This document shows, piece by piece, positions 24,660 through 34,274 of a DNA stretch of 64,000 nt. Both the position numbers and the translations under genes were made by a program. Under the pieces are notes generated by a model. It was given only the letters and a program-made list of their open reading frames with translations. It made no database searches and was not told the DNA's origin. The first letter of the stretch is position 1, and each line of letters opens with the position of its first letter. The stretch is from Bacteroidales bacterium UBA2712 (lineage in GTDB: Bacteria > Bacteroidota > Bacteroidia > Bacteroidales > Paludibacteraceae), in NCBI GenBank assembly GCA_002354055.1, contig DEKW01000011.1, positions 93,823 through 157,822 on the forward strand. Reading direction: 5' to 3'.

Positions 24660-25037
24660 CTAAAGGGTTGGAGAGTTTGCAACTCTTTTGCTCCGCAAGC
24701 CCGATATTAATGAAGCTACTTTATCCACTTGTTTTTCAATTTGTTCCTGCTTTGCAGAATCAATATACCCCAAATCACAGGCGACATCGAGTTGGGCACT
24801 AATTTCAAGTAACGATCCAAATGCTATTTCCAGAAAATGAGTTTGTTCCTTTATAGAATAACGACCCATCCCTTCGGCAATATTCGAGGGGACAGAAACT
24901 ACAGCCCTGCGTAATTGATCGGAAAGGGCATACGTTTCCTCTTTCGGGAAATAGTTCACTATTTCGTAAACCATTTTTACTAATATCCTACTTTCCTTGT
25001 ATGCGATTAAATCTTTAAATCGATTTTTAGTTTCCAT
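24660..25037 (-). CDS. Four-helix-bundle protein (S23/IVS-encoded type)
   Basis: A 125-residue protein of the S23 family first seen in intervening sequences of 23S rRNA, common in Bacteroidota as a free-standing gene of unknown function. Diagnostic segments: AVVSVPSNIAEGMGR near 50 and HFLEIAFGSLLEISAQLDVA near 72. The ATG at 25037 (METKNRFKDLIAYKES) fits the family start; an ATG at 25055 lies inside a dispersed repeat and is less likely. Inserted between the epimerase and helicase genes, flanked on both sides by related CTTTCGCC/TAACC repeats, it may be a small mobile or hitchhiking unit. Confidence 0.85.
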   Translation of the reverse strand: METKNRFKDLIAYKESRILVKMVYEIVNYFPKEETYALSDQLRRAVVSVPSNIAEGMGRYSIKEQTHFLEIAFGSLLEISAQLDVACDLGYIDSAKQEQIEKQVDKVASLISGLRSKRVANSPTL

Positions 25038-25039
25038 AA

Positions 25040-25078
25040 CAATACCTTTCGCCAATAACCTTTAGCCCCCTATCCTTT
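25040..25078. repeat. CTTTCGCC-TAACCTTTAGCC repeat
   Basis: Units of CCTTTCGCC(T/A)ATAACCTTT in the gap before the four-helix-bundle gene. Reverse units lie at 24640-24665, and a further copy is at 39882-39912 between rnpA and hemD. Confidence 0.6.
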
Positions 25079-26588
25079 ATTTCTCCCAGCCCTCAAAAAC
25101 CTCCGGTCCGTAGATATTATCTTCGCCCGCATCATGCAGCGGAGCCCATAGTTGCGCAAAGAAGGGGTTTTCTTTAGCCACCTTATCCCAGTGCCAAGGG
25201 ATCTGCTTCTCTTTCGGTTCATCCTTGTAGGGGTACGGCATGTCAAACGGGCTCCAGTGACCGCCCAGAAGGATCAACCGACGGCCGGCCTTGAAGATAT
25301 TGCCGTTGGCGTCCTGCCATGTATCATCACCGAGGTACTTACCGCCACGGAAAGCCGCCGCCTTGTTCAGTTCCCCATCGGTCAGGGTATCTACATCCTT
25401 GCTCTCATCGTAGCCATGATCCAGAAGCACCGGCGTCTCAGAAGGATGCGAGACATCGAAATGCGCCCAGTCGGGGATGGCTTGATACGCCTCCAACGTA
25501 CCGTAGTACGCGGAGATGCGCTGCTCCACCTTGTTTTTGATCCACCACTGCGTACCGTGCTCTTTGCTATTGGCCATGAACCACATAGCCGCTTTCACGC
25601 AATGCGGGAAGAGTTTGGCGATGCGGGTCTTGGCGGCGAATTGGATTCCGCCGGGCAGAGACGGTGCCTTTGCCATCTGCGCGAAGTACTCCTTCACCGG
25701 CATGTTTGCGCGGAAATGGAGGTAGTTCTCCAACTTATCGCCATCGATATACCACATGCCGTGGAAATTACGGGTAGTGAACCAATTGGCGTTGAAGATC
25801 TGCTGGGGTTTCGGACAACCGATACAATCCAAGAGAAGGCATTCGAACTCATAGTTCGACAACCGGTACTCGGCACCCGAACCGATGTTATAGTAGTTAT
25901 TCCAGAACTCTGCCGGCACTTCAGGACGGCACACGCGCTCCAGAAGCCGACCGCTGTCCTCTACCGTAGCCCACTCCAACACGCCGCGGATCGGCACGTG
26001 GAACATGATCGGGTCGTAGTTCTTGAGGATCGCCGGATAGAGGATACCCGACTGGCGCAGCGACACCCAGGTCTTGATGCCCGAGTCGGTGATGATACGC
26101 TCTGCCGCAACTTTGGTGAGGCCGTAGTGGTCATACGCCGAGACGCAGATAGGATCTCCTGCACGGCCCCAGTGAAGCGGCTCGCGGCGGTCGCCCATCT
26201 GTGCTACCGAACCGATATAGACCACTTTCGGTTGCTTCTCTTCAGGCTGCGCCAAGACCGCCTTGGTGATATTCTCCGCCGCGGAGATATTCGTACGGAG
26301 GGTGGCCTTCGGCCGGTAATCCGCCTGCGGCGAGACCATACCGCCTACGTGCAGCACGATATCCGCACCCGTGACACCTTTCAGCACATCCTCGTACTTC
26401 GTGAGGTCGCCCCAGATAACGGTTAGCGGTGAGGGGTTAGCGGTGAGGGGAGCCAAGAGTTCCTTATTCTTCTTACTCGGCCGTGCCAAGATACGTAAGT
26501 CATACTGATCAGGGTATTTCAGGATCTCTGTCATTCCTGCAAATCCCATCGTACCGGTTGCCCCGGTCAGGAAAACGGTAGTTTTCAT
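25077..26588 (-). CDS. NAD-dependent epimerase/dehydratase family protein
   Basis: Short-chain dehydrogenase-like protein of 503 residues. The N-terminal Rossmann fold has TGATGTMG near residue 9 and the catalytic YDHYGLTK near 155. The family domain accounts for about 320 residues; the remaining 180 residues form a C-terminal extension with WWIKNKVEQRISAYYG and no recognised domain. Substrate cannot be inferred. A TTAGCGGTGAGGGG repeat is read in frame as LTANPSPLTV near residue 50, where the first beta-alpha units of the fold lie, so the insert must be tolerated in a loop. Confidence 0.8.
   Translation of the reverse strand: MKTTVFLTGATGTMGFAGMTEILKYPDQYDLRILARPSKKNKELLAPLTANPSPLTVIWGDLTKYEDVLKGVTGADIVLHVGGMVSPQADYRPKATLRTNISAAENITKAVLAQPEEKQPKVVYIGSVAQMGDRREPLHWGRAGDPICVSAYDHYGLTKVAAERIITDSGIKTWVSLRQSGILYPAILKNYDPIMFHVPIRGVLEWATVEDSGRLLERVCRPEVPAEFWNNYYNIGSGAEYRLSNYEFECLLLDCIGCPKPQQIFNANWFTTRNFHGMWYIDGDKLENYLHFRANMPVKEYFAQMAKAPSLPGGIQFAAKTRIAKLFPHCVKAAMWFMANSKEHGTQWWIKNKVEQRISAYYGTLEAYQAIPDWAHFDVSHPSETPVLLDHGYDESKDVDTLTDGELNKAAAFRGGKYLGDDTWQDANGNIFKAGRRLILLGGHWSPFDMPYPYKDEPKEKQIPWHWDKVAKENPFFAQLWAPLHDAGEDNIYGPEVFEGWEK
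26422..26453. repeat. In-frame TTAGCGGTGAGGGG repeat in the epimerase gene
   Basis: Two units (GGTTAGCGGTGAGGGG) in the coding sequence, resembling the intergenic TTAGGGG family. Confidence 0.7.
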
Positions 26589-26634
26589 TTATGATTTATG
26601 ATTTATGATTTCAAATTTATGATTTATGATTTCT
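26586..26634. repeat. Intergenic GATTTATGATTT repeat
   Basis: TTTATGATTTATGATTT twice in the gap before the epimerase gene; same family as the in-frame copies at 17226 and 18566. Confidence 0.8.
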
Positions 26635-26662
26635 TAGCCACAAGGGCACGATTACTTCAAAT

Positions 26663-28276
26663 TTATTTCTTCTTCGGGATCCATGCCGTGAGGCGGTTGA
26701 AGCGCTCGCGGGCTCTCTCGCGCATCTCGGCCTTCCATTGTGCCTCTTCCTCCGCGTCGTCGATCATCTGCTGGTAGGTTGCTTGCGCGTCCTTGTCGGA
26801 GATGACCAAGAGTTGGTCGCCGGGCTTCAGTTCGCTCGCACCGGTGGGCACGAAGAAGTCCTCCCCTCTTCGCACCATGATCACCAGCGTATGCGGCGGG
26901 ATAGTGATCTCGCGCAGGGTGCTGCCTTTCTCCAGCATCGACTCCTTCACTTCCACCTCGCGTGCCGAAGACTGAATCTCATCCGGCAGGTCCAGGTCGA
27001 AGTACTGCAAGGACTTCGCCTCTTTCTGCGGCACGTCGAGGTTCAGCTTCTTCGCGATGAACGTCAGCGTCGTGCCTTGCGCCAAGAGTGAGACGATCGT
27101 GCAGAGGAAGACCACATTGAAGATCAGATCCGCAAACGGCACTCCGTGCGCCTTGCACATGATAGCGAAGATGATCGGTACTGCGCCTTTGAGGCCGACC
27201 CAGCTAAGCATCAGTTTGTCACGTCCGCGGTACTGTTTGAACGGCCACATACAGAGCCACACCGCCACCGGACGGGAGATACAGATCATCACAATACTGA
27301 TGATCAGACACGGCAGCCAGACCTTATAATCGAGCAGATCCAGCGGGTTCACCATCAGACCTAACATCAAGAACATCACCAACTGGCTGAGCCAGACCAG
27401 GCCGCTGAAGAACGACTGCGTCTGGCGCTTTCTCGTGAACTTGTTATTACCGATGATCAGGCCGCCTACGTACACCGCCAGATAGGTGTTTCCCTCGAGG
27501 TAATAAGTCACCGCGAAGATAAAGATACACGCCGTGAGAATCATAATGGGATACAGGGCCTCGTTACCGAGTTTGACACGTCTCATGAGCGCCACCAGAC
27601 CTTCTCCTAAGGCAAAACCCAAGACCGTACCCATCACCAGCTGGATGACGATGACCTGCACTATTGACAAGGCAGATATAGCATGCTCAGCACCGGGGAA
27701 CTTCTGCGCCGCGAGGACCACCCCTATCAGCGTCGTCGTCAGGACGTAAGCCATCGGGTCGTTAGCTCCGGACTCCAGCTCCAAGAGCGGCTGAAGGTTA
27801 TGGCGCAAGCCTACCCCGTTCGTTCGCAGGACGGAGAAGACACTCGCACTGTCCGTACTACTCATCGTCGCCGCCATGAGCAACGCCACCCATATCGAGA
27901 CACTCGCCACGGCATTGATCCAGCCGAAGATATAATAGATGATCACGCCCGTGATGACGCAGGTTAGCAAAACGCCTAAGGTCGCTAAGGTGAGTCCCGG
28001 CACCAGAACCGACTTGATATCACTGAGTTTGGTCTCCATACCACCCGTGAAAAGGATGATACACATCGCCACGGTCCCCAGCGCCTGCGCCGTGTCGATA
28101 TCGATCTCTATCCGGTTGACTTCCAGCACCCCACCCATCGAGTGTGAGCCGAAGAACATTCCTACCGCCAGAAACAACAACAACGCCGGTACGCCGTACC
28201 GATAGCCGATCTTATCCGCAAAAATACTGAGGAAGAACAATAATGACAATATCAGTAACGCAAACTCAACCTGCAT
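26663..28276 (-). CDS. Potassium/proton antiporter, NhaP2/CPA1 type with TrkA-C domain
   Basis: Inner-membrane cation/proton antiporter. About 12-13 hydrophobic helices occupy residues 1-400; the ion-site motif ESGANDPMAY is near 168. The cytosolic C-terminal part (about 420-520) is a TrkA-C regulatory domain (GSTLREITIPPHTLVIMVRR, LKPGDQLLVISD). NhaP2-type proteins move K+ or Na+ against H+, for pH and ion balance. At 537 residues it is of normal length. It shares one base with the upstream thioredoxin gene. Confidence 0.88.
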   Translation of the reverse strand: MQVEFALLILSLLFFLSIFADKIGYRYGVPALLLFLAVGMFFGSHSMGGVLEVNRIEIDIDTAQALGTVAMCIILFTGGMETKLSDIKSVLVPGLTLATLGVLLTCVITGVIIYYIFGWINAVASVSIWVALLMAATMSSTDSASVFSVLRTNGVGLRHNLQPLLELESGANDPMAYVLTTTLIGVVLAAQKFPGAEHAISALSIVQVIVIQLVMGTVLGFALGEGLVALMRRVKLGNEALYPIMILTACIFIFAVTYYLEGNTYLAVYVGGLIIGNNKFTRKRQTQSFFSGLVWLSQLVMFLMLGLMVNPLDLLDYKVWLPCLIISIVMICISRPVAVWLCMWPFKQYRGRDKLMLSWVGLKGAVPIIFAIMCKAHGVPFADLIFNVVFLCTIVSLLAQGTTLTFIAKKLNLDVPQKEAKSLQYFDLDLPDEIQSSAREVEVKESMLEKGSTLREITIPPHTLVIMVRRGEDFFVPTGASELKPGDQLLVISDKDAQATYQQMIDDAEEEAQWKAEMRERARERFNRLTAWIPKKK

Positions 28277-28701
28277 TATTTCTTCTCTTTAAGTAAAAAC
28301 TCATCGATGATCTTGACAATCTCCTCCTTGGGGTACAGCCCCTTGAGCAGCATCGGTTTTCCCTCCATAGGTATATAGAGCACCTGGGGGATAGAATTAA
28401 TGCCGAAGACATACGCCAGCTCGCGCTCGCGCTCGGTATCGGCCTTGTAGAACACTACCTGATCGCAGTATTTCTGGCTCATCTCCTCCATGATCGGCGC
28501 GAGGCGTTTGCACGGGCCGCACCAGGTGGTGTAGAAATCGATGACGCAGGGTTTGTCGCCCTTGTACGACCATTCCTTCTCGTGCTTATAGTCGAAGACC
28601 CGAGCCTTGAACTGCTCCGTCGTCAGATAGACGACATCCTCTGCCCATGCGGGCATAAAAGTGAGGAAGGTCATGAACAATATGAATCCTATTTTTCGCA
28701 T
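28276..28701 (-). CDS. Periplasmic thioredoxin-family protein
   Basis: A 141-residue thioredoxin-fold protein with signal peptide MRKIGFILFMTFLTFMPAWA and active site TTWCGPCKRL near 62. It also has the cis-Pro segment NSIPQVLYIP near 105. The exported location and CGPC motif suggest disulfide reduction or chaperoning in the periplasm. Partner proteins cannot be read from the sequence. It lies between nadB and the antiporter on the minus strand, touching the latter by one base. Confidence 0.85.
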   Translation of the reverse strand: MRKIGFILFMTFLTFMPAWAEDVVYLTTEQFKARVFDYKHEKEWSYKGDKPCVIDFYTTWCGPCKRLAPIMEEMSQKYCDQVVFYKADTERERELAYVFGINSIPQVLYIPMEGKPMLLKGLYPKEEIVKIIDEFLLKEKK

Positions 28702-28725
28702 AATATAGTTGTTCGCAATGAGGGA

Positions 28726-30327
28726 TTACCACACCTCTTGCGGGTGGTGGTTATCCGTTCTGGGGTAGTCGATGGAGTAATGCAGACCTCGGCTCTCTTT
28801 GCACTCCAAGGCCTGACGGGTGATCAGATAGCCGACGTTGATCATGTTTCGCAGTTCGCAGATGTCCTTGGTGGCTTTGACGCGTTTGAAGAGTTCTTCG
28901 GTCTCCTCGTAGAGCAGGTCGAGACGCTCCCAGGCTCTTCTCAGGCGCAGGTCCGATCGTACGATACCCACATACGTGGACATGATCTGTCCCACCTCCT
29001 TGACGTCCTGCGCGATGAGCACGCGCTCTTCATTAGAGAGCGTTCCCTCGTCGTTCCACTCCGGTACGGCGCGGTTGAAATCATACTCCTCGATAACGGA
29101 GAGACTGTGTCTTGCTGCCGCGTCCGCGTAAACGACCGCCTCGATGAGCGAGTTAGACGCCAGACGGTTTCCGCCGTGCAGACCCGTACACGAACACTCG
29201 CCTACGGCGTAGAGACGACGGATCGTACTCTGCCCGTCCAGATCGACCTTGATACCGCCGCACATGTAGTGCGCACAGGGCGCTACAGGGATATACTCCT
29301 TGGTGATATCAATGCCGATAGAGAGGCACTTGGCGTAGATATTGGGGAAATGATGCTTGGTCTCTTCGGGGTCTTTGTGGGTCACGTCGAGGCAGACATG
29401 ATCAATCGCGTGGATCTTCATCTCATTATCTATCGCACGCGCAACGATGTCACGCGGCGCGAGAGACAGACGCGGGTCGTATTTCTGCATAAACTCCTCG
29501 CCGTTAGGCAGTCTCAAGATACCTCCGTAGCCGCGCATGGCTTCGGTGATGAGGTACGCCGGGTGGGTCTCCGAGGGGTTGAAGAGTGAGGTCGGGTGGA
29601 ACTGAACAAATTCCATATCTTTGACCTGCCCTTTCGCGCGATAGACCATCGCGATACCGTCGCCGGTAGCTATCTCCGGGTTGGTTGTCGTCGCATACAC
29701 GGCGCCCGTACCGCCGGTAGCCATGAGGGTGATACGACTCAGATAGGTGTCGATCTTCTGCGTCTCGGGATTGAGGATATACGCGCCGTAGCACTCGATA
29801 TCCGGTGTCCGCCGAGTGACGCGTACACCCAGATGGTGCTGGGTAATGATCTCTACGGCGAAATGGTTCTCCAAGACCTCTATATACGGATTACGGCGCA
29901 CGGCTTCCATCAAGCCCCGCTGGATCTCTGCGCCGGTATCATCGGCGTGGTGGAGGATACGGAACTCGGAGTGACCGCCCTCGCGGTGCAGGTCGAAAGC
30001 ACCGTCTTCCTTCTTGTCGAAGTTCACCCCCCACTGCACCAACTCCTCGATGCCTCTCGGCGCATTACGCACCACTTGCTCCACGGCTGCCGGGTCGCTT
30101 AACCAGTCGCCCGCCACCATCGTATCGTGGATATGCTTCTCAAAATCATCGACCAAGAGATTGGTCACAGACGCTATACCGCCTTGTGCTTTGGCCGTGT
30201 TCGCCTCATCCAGCGTTGTCTTGCAACATAACGCAATGCGATATTTCCCCGCCCGCGCTACTTTCAGCGCAAAACTCATGCCTGCCACACCGCCGCCAAT
30301 AATCAAAAAATCATATTCTTTTGTCAT
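28726..30327 (-). CDS. nadB: L-aspartate oxidase
   Basis: Flavoprotein that oxidises L-aspartate to iminoaspartate, the first step of de novo NAD synthesis. FAD site GGGVAGMSFALKVA near residue 11; substrate region HREGGHSEFRILH near 117 and GGIKVDLDGQSTI with CTGLHGGNRLASNSL near 360-395, characteristic of NadB over succinate dehydrogenase. Length 533 is normal. NadA and NadC are not in the window. It sits four bases after comF and before the thioredoxin gene. Confidence 0.92.
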   Translation of the reverse strand: MTKEYDFLIIGGGVAGMSFALKVARAGKYRIALCCKTTLDEANTAKAQGGIASVTNLLVDDFEKHIHDTMVAGDWLSDPAAVEQVVRNAPRGIEELVQWGVNFDKKEDGAFDLHREGGHSEFRILHHADDTGAEIQRGLMEAVRRNPYIEVLENHFAVEIITQHHLGVRVTRRTPDIECYGAYILNPETQKIDTYLSRITLMATGGTGAVYATTTNPEIATGDGIAMVYRAKGQVKDMEFVQFHPTSLFNPSETHPAYLITEAMRGYGGILRLPNGEEFMQKYDPRLSLAPRDIVARAIDNEMKIHAIDHVCLDVTHKDPEETKHHFPNIYAKCLSIGIDITKEYIPVAPCAHYMCGGIKVDLDGQSTIRRLYAVGECSCTGLHGGNRLASNSLIEAVVYADAAARHSLSVIEEYDFNRAVPEWNDEGTLSNEERVLIAQDVKEVGQIMSTYVGIVRSDLRLRRAWERLDLLYEETEELFKRVKATKDICELRNMINVGYLITRQALECKESRGLHYSIDYPRTDNHHPQEVW

Positions 30328-30330
30328 AAT

Positions 30331-31044
30331 CTATCTTGCTTTGCACAATGCAAAGACGCTTATTTGGGCTCCACGGAAGGCGCGCATGGCTTGCAGACAT
30401 GAGCGCATGGTCTCGCCCGTCGTGATCAGGTCGTCCACCACTAAGATACGTTGGTGGTATAGTTGCTCGGGGTGGTTCACGGCAAACGCCCCGGCTACAT
30501 TGGTCTTTCGTCCCTCACCGTCCTGCAGCGCCTGTTTGGGTGTGTTGCGGGTGCGGGTCAGGTGGGTCGTGTCTATCGGGATACCCGTGATCTCGCTGAT
30601 GCCCCGGGCGATATACTCCGACTGGTTATACCCTCTCTCGCGCAGTCGTTGGGGATGCAGCGGTACGGGGATGATGACATCTATCTCGTCGAAGAACCGC
30701 TCATCGCGCCATCCCAAGACCGCTTGTCTTCCCAAATAAGCACCCCACTCCGGTTCGTCCCGGTACTTCATCCGGTGGATCACCTGCTGAATCGGATGCC
30801 CTTTCTCATAAAAGAGATATGCTCCTGCGCGAGTGAGATGGAGGGCTTTCTTGATGGCCGTCTTGCCTTCCGTCAGGGCCGTCTCGGTACTGTTCTCCGC
30901 TTTGATGTCCTGCTCCGTGCGGGGCAACCGGCGCCAACAATCCGGGCATATCCAATCCAGGTAGGTCTCCCGGATCTGTTGGTCGCTGATATAGCTGCCG
31001 CAGAACGGACACGTCCGCGGGAAGAGGAGATTAAAGAGTGACAC
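30331..31044 (-). CDS. comF: ComF family protein, zinc ribbon plus phosphoribosyltransferase fold
   Basis: A 237-residue protein. N-terminal Cys pairs CPFCGSY and CPDCW form a zinc-binding region; the C-terminal half has the phosphoribosyltransferase motif ILVVDDLITTGET near 200. ComF is needed for DNA uptake in naturally competent bacteria; in others its role is uncertain. It overlaps the uxaA end by 14 bases, so it may be cotranscribed. Confidence 0.88.
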   Translation of the reverse strand: MSLFNLLFPRTCPFCGSYISDQQIRETYLDWICPDCWRRLPRTEQDIKAENSTETALTEGKTAIKKALHLTRAGAYLFYEKGHPIQQVIHRMKYRDEPEWGAYLGRQAVLGWRDERFFDEIDVIIPVPLHPQRLRERGYNQSEYIARGISEITGIPIDTTHLTRTRNTPKQALQDGEGRKTNVAGAFAVNHPEQLYHQRILVVDDLITTGETMRSCLQAMRAFRGAQISVFALCKAR

Positions 31045-32512
31045 CGTTCTTGAAGATCGCTATCTCGTGGTAGCCGTTCTTCTCGTTGTTCGTCTTCGTG
31101 CCGTTAGCGACGGCAATGACGAACTCCGCAAAACGTTTCGCTACCTCCTCCATCGGTTCGCCCTCGGCGATGACACCCGCATTGAAATCAATCCAGTTGG
31201 GTTTGTTCTTCGCGAGGTTCGAGTTCGTGGAAATCTTCATCGTCGGTACGTAGGTGCCGAAAGGCGTGCCTCGGCCCGTGGTGAAGAGCACCATATGGCA
31301 TCCGCAGGAAGCGAGCGCCGTCGAAGCCACGAGGTCGTTGCCCGGCGCAGAGAGGAGGTTAAGACCCTTCACCTGCAGACGCTCGCCGTAAGGCATCACG
31401 CCGCGCACAAGGGACTTACCGCATTTCTGCGTACAACCGAGGGCTTTGTCCTCGAGGGTGGATATACCGCCGGCTTTGTTGCCCGGAGACGGGTTCTCGC
31501 CCACTGGCTCGCCGTGGCTGAGGAAATAATCCTTGAAGTCGTTGATGAGGCTGACGGTCTGGTCGAAGAGTCCTTTGTTGGCACAACGGTCCATGAGGAT
31601 GGTCTCTGCGCCGAACATCTCCGGCACCTCGGTCAGCACGGTCGTACCGCCTTGGGCTACGAGCCAGTCGGAGAGCATGCCGAGGAGCGGGTTCGCGGTG
31701 ATACCGCTGAAACCGTCACTTCCGCCGCACTTGAGTCCCACGCGCAGTTCGCTCAACGGCACTGCGACGCGTTTGTCGTGCTGGGTCTTCGTATAGAGCT
31801 CACGCAGGATAGGCATGCAGTACTCCACCTCGTCGCCCTCGATCTTCTGGGTCGTGACGAACTTCACGCGGTCCTCGTCAATCTCGCCGCAGAACTCCTT
31901 GAAGACCTCCGGCTGGTTGTTCTCACAACCAAGGGAAACGACGAGTATAGCACCGGCGTTCGGGTGATGGATCATGTCGCGCAGGATCTTCTTTGTGTTC
32001 TCGTGGTCATCACCGAGCTGCGAGCAACCGTAGTTATGCGGGAAAGCGAAGATGTTATCCGCGCCGGTCTCCTGACGCAGACGCTCGGCACATTTCTGGA
32101 TGATGCCGTTGACGCATCCTACGGTCGGGATGATCCACACCTCGTTACGGATACCTACCTGGCCGTCTTTGCGGCGGTAGCCCATGAACGTGCGTTTCTC
32201 GTCGGGGATATTGAGAACGACCTCTTTGGGGTGGTACTCATAGGAGAGCAGACCCGCGAGGTTGGTCTTGATATTGTTCTCGTTCATCCAACTACCGGCT
32301 TTCTTCGCCTCTTTGGCATGACCGATCGGGAATCCGTACTTGATGACGTTCTCGCCCTCAGCGAGATCGGTGATGGCTATCTTGTGTCCGGCAGGCACGT
32401 CCTCGAGGACCGTGATCTGCTTGCCGTCCACTTCAATAACCGCACCGGCGGTCTGCGGTTGTATCGCTACCACCACATTGTCCGCCGGATTGATTTTTAA
32501 GACATTAGTCAT
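31031..32512 (-). CDS. uxaA: Altronate dehydratase
   Basis: Converts D-altronate to 2-keto-3-deoxygluconate in galacturonate breakdown. The 493-residue length and two-domain structure fit UxaA: an N-terminal SAF-like part (1-95) and the catalytic part with MGYRRKDGQVGIRNEV near 111, FPHNYGCSQ near 157, GLKCGGSDGFSG near 260 and the C-terminal TGRGTPFGTYVPT. It follows uxaB by 120 bases of dispersed repeat. Together they imply growth on pectin-derived galacturonate. Confidence 0.92.
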   Translation of the reverse strand: MTNVLKINPADNVVVAIQPQTAGAVIEVDGKQITVLEDVPAGHKIAITDLAEGENVIKYGFPIGHAKEAKKAGSWMNENNIKTNLAGLLSYEYHPKEVVLNIPDEKRTFMGYRRKDGQVGIRNEVWIIPTVGCVNGIIQKCAERLRQETGADNIFAFPHNYGCSQLGDDHENTKKILRDMIHHPNAGAILVVSLGCENNQPEVFKEFCGEIDEDRVKFVTTQKIEGDEVEYCMPILRELYTKTQHDKRVAVPLSELRVGLKCGGSDGFSGITANPLLGMLSDWLVAQGGTTVLTEVPEMFGAETILMDRCANKGLFDQTVSLINDFKDYFLSHGEPVGENPSPGNKAGGISTLEDKALGCTQKCGKSLVRGVMPYGERLQVKGLNLLSAPGNDLVASTALASCGCHMVLFTTGRGTPFGTYVPTMKISTNSNLAKNKPNWIDFNAGVIAEGEPMEEVAKRFAEFVIAVANGTKTNNEKNGYHEIAIFKNGVTL

Positions 32513-32518
32513 ATTGAT

Positions 32519-32637
32519 TTACGATTTGGTCATTTACCATGTACCATTTATTTTATCATTGGAAAAAATGAGTCATTGAAAAATGGCTAAATGAACCAAT
32601 AAATGAACAAATGGTAAATGATAAAATGGTAAATTAG
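32519..32637. repeat. AAATGGTAAATGA repeat between uxaB and uxaA
   Basis: Multiple units of the type AAATGG(T/C)(A)AAATGA in both orientations, forming an imperfect inverted repeat: TTACCATTT-TTTTATCATT on the left and AATGATAAAATGGTAAA on the right. Same family at 42541-42588 and 57327-57384. Confidence 0.75.
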
Positions 32638-34121
32638 AGTATCGTTTTAACCGTTTCGAGCATGCCTTTCTTCTCAATCGAGTCGAGGAAGGAGACTACC
32701 ATGTCGGTCAGACCCGGGATCTTGTTGAGGTCCTCTTTGGACTCTTTCCAGATGATGTCGGTAGCGCCGAGTACACCTTCAGCCACCTTGCGCAGGTCGC
32801 CGGTTGCCCAGAGGTCCTTCAAGAGGTCCATGATCTCCTGAGCGTCGTTCGGTTGGATAGGTGCACCGTCGGCACGAGTACCGCCCTTGTAGTACTCGAT
32901 GATAGCAGCCAGACCAAGAACCAAGCCCTTCGGCAGCTCGCCCTTGCGCTCCAAGTAAACCTTCAAGCCCGGCAGGTCGCGCGTCTCGAATTTCGGGAAG
33001 GAGTTGAGCATGATCGAGGTCACCTGGTGATCTACGTACGGGTTGTTGAAACGCTCGAGTACGGATTCGCCGTATGCCTTCAGTTCGTCCTTCGGCAGGT
33101 TCGGCGTCTCGAGGAGCTCATCGAACATCACTTTGTGGATGTACTTACCGAGGATCTCGTGGTTGCAAGCGTCGCGAACGATATTCACGCCGGAAAGGTA
33201 GGTTACCGGACTGAGGACAGTGTGCGGGCCGTTGAGGAGGGTTACCTTACGCTCGTGATACGGCTTCTCGCTCTCGGCGATGAGGACGTTCAGACCTGCT
33301 TTGTTAGCCGGGAACTCAGCCTCGAGCTCGGCGATAGACATGTTCTCCGGTTTCTCAATTACCCAGAGGTGGAAGATCTCAGCCTGTACAACGAGGTTGT
33401 CGTTGTAGCCCACTTTCTCCTGGATCTCGGCGATGTCTTTGCGCGGGAAGCCCGGTACGATACGGTCCACGAGGGTAGCGCAGACGTAGTTGTATTTCTC
33501 GAACCACTCCTTGAAGCCGGCATAGTCTGCTCCGAAATCGTCTTTCCAGAGCTCGATGTACTTGCGGATACAGTCTTTGAGGTGGTGACCGTTGAGGAAG
33601 ATCAGCTCACAGGGCATGAAGATCAGACCCTTGGTCGGATCGCCGTTGAAAGTCTTGTAGCGGCGGAAGAGGAGCTGAACGAGCTTGCCCGGATACGAAG
33701 AAGCGGGAGCGTCAGAGAACTTACAAGCGGGATCGAAAGTGATACCTGCCTCGGTGGTGTTGGAGATGACGAAACGGATCTCCGGTTGCTCTGCGAGCGC
33801 CATGTACGCCCAGTTCTGGGTGTAGGGGTTCAGCGCACGCGAGATGACGTCGATACGCTCGAGCGAGTTCACAGCCTTGCCGTCCAGACGGCCCTGCAGG
33901 TTCACGTGATACAGGCAGTCCTGACCATTCAGCCACTCTACCATACCTTTGTCAATCGGCTGAACGACAGCTACCGAACCGTTGAAGTTCGTCTTTGCGT
34001 TCATGTTCCATACGATCCAGTCCACAAATGCGCGGAGGAAGTTACCTTCACCAAACTGAATGATCTTCTCGGGAGCGACACTCTTCGGCGCGGTCCACTT
34101 GTTCAATGCTTTTTTTGCCAT
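32634..34121 (-). CDS. uxaB: Tagaturonate reductase
   Basis: NAD-dependent reductase of tagaturonate to altronate, from the mannitol dehydrogenase superfamily. N-terminal IQFGEGNFLRAFVDW near 21 is the nucleotide-binding start; the C-terminal half has LNGPHTVLSPVTYLSG near 297 and LERFNNPYVDHQVTSIMLN. Length 495 is normal. The promoter at 34275-34306 gives a long GC-rich leader of about 150 bases with a CGGATGT-T-ACATCCG hairpin (34181-34195) and the rare clear Shine-Dalgarno AAGGAG near 34160. Confidence 0.92.
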   Translation of the reverse strand: MAKKALNKWTAPKSVAPEKIIQFGEGNFLRAFVDWIVWNMNAKTNFNGSVAVVQPIDKGMVEWLNGQDCLYHVNLQGRLDGKAVNSLERIDVISRALNPYTQNWAYMALAEQPEIRFVISNTTEAGITFDPACKFSDAPASSYPGKLVQLLFRRYKTFNGDPTKGLIFMPCELIFLNGHHLKDCIRKYIELWKDDFGADYAGFKEWFEKYNYVCATLVDRIVPGFPRKDIAEIQEKVGYNDNLVVQAEIFHLWVIEKPENMSIAELEAEFPANKAGLNVLIAESEKPYHERKVTLLNGPHTVLSPVTYLSGVNIVRDACNHEILGKYIHKVMFDELLETPNLPKDELKAYGESVLERFNNPYVDHQVTSIMLNSFPKFETRDLPGLKVYLERKGELPKGLVLGLAAIIEYYKGGTRADGAPIQPNDAQEIMDLLKDLWATGDLRKVAEGVLGATDIIWKESKEDLNKIPGLTDMVVSFLDSIEKKGMLETVKTIL

Positions 34122-34180
34122 AGTCTTAAGTATTAAATGAATTAAAATTTGTTATTTCATCTCCTTATTGGTGCCCCCGA

Positions 34181-34195
34181 CGGATGTTACATCCG
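34181..34195. promoter_or_regulatory. Palindrome CGGATGT-T-ACATCCG in the uxaB leader
   Basis: Seven-base arms around one base in a GC-rich 150-base leader. Could be an operator for a hexuronate regulator or an RNA hairpin; no regulator gene is nearby. Confidence 0.4.
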
Positions 34196-34274
34196 GTGGA
34201 GAGAGCGTAGCGTAAGGCGAGTTTCCATCGAGCGTCAGAGCCGCGAGTCGTAACGAGCCTTAACGTAAGCGGGT

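Noticed and set aside
25152..26426. Plus-strand frame of 424 codons opposite the epimerase
   Set aside because: No motif, basic and arginine/histidine-rich as expected for an antisense frame in GC-rich coding DNA.
31067..32500. Long plus-strand frame opposite uxaA
   Set aside because: Antisense shadow; the minus frame has clear altronate dehydratase motifs.
32853..34136. Long plus-strand frame opposite uxaB
   Set aside because: Shadow of a well-supported enzyme gene; no domain features.
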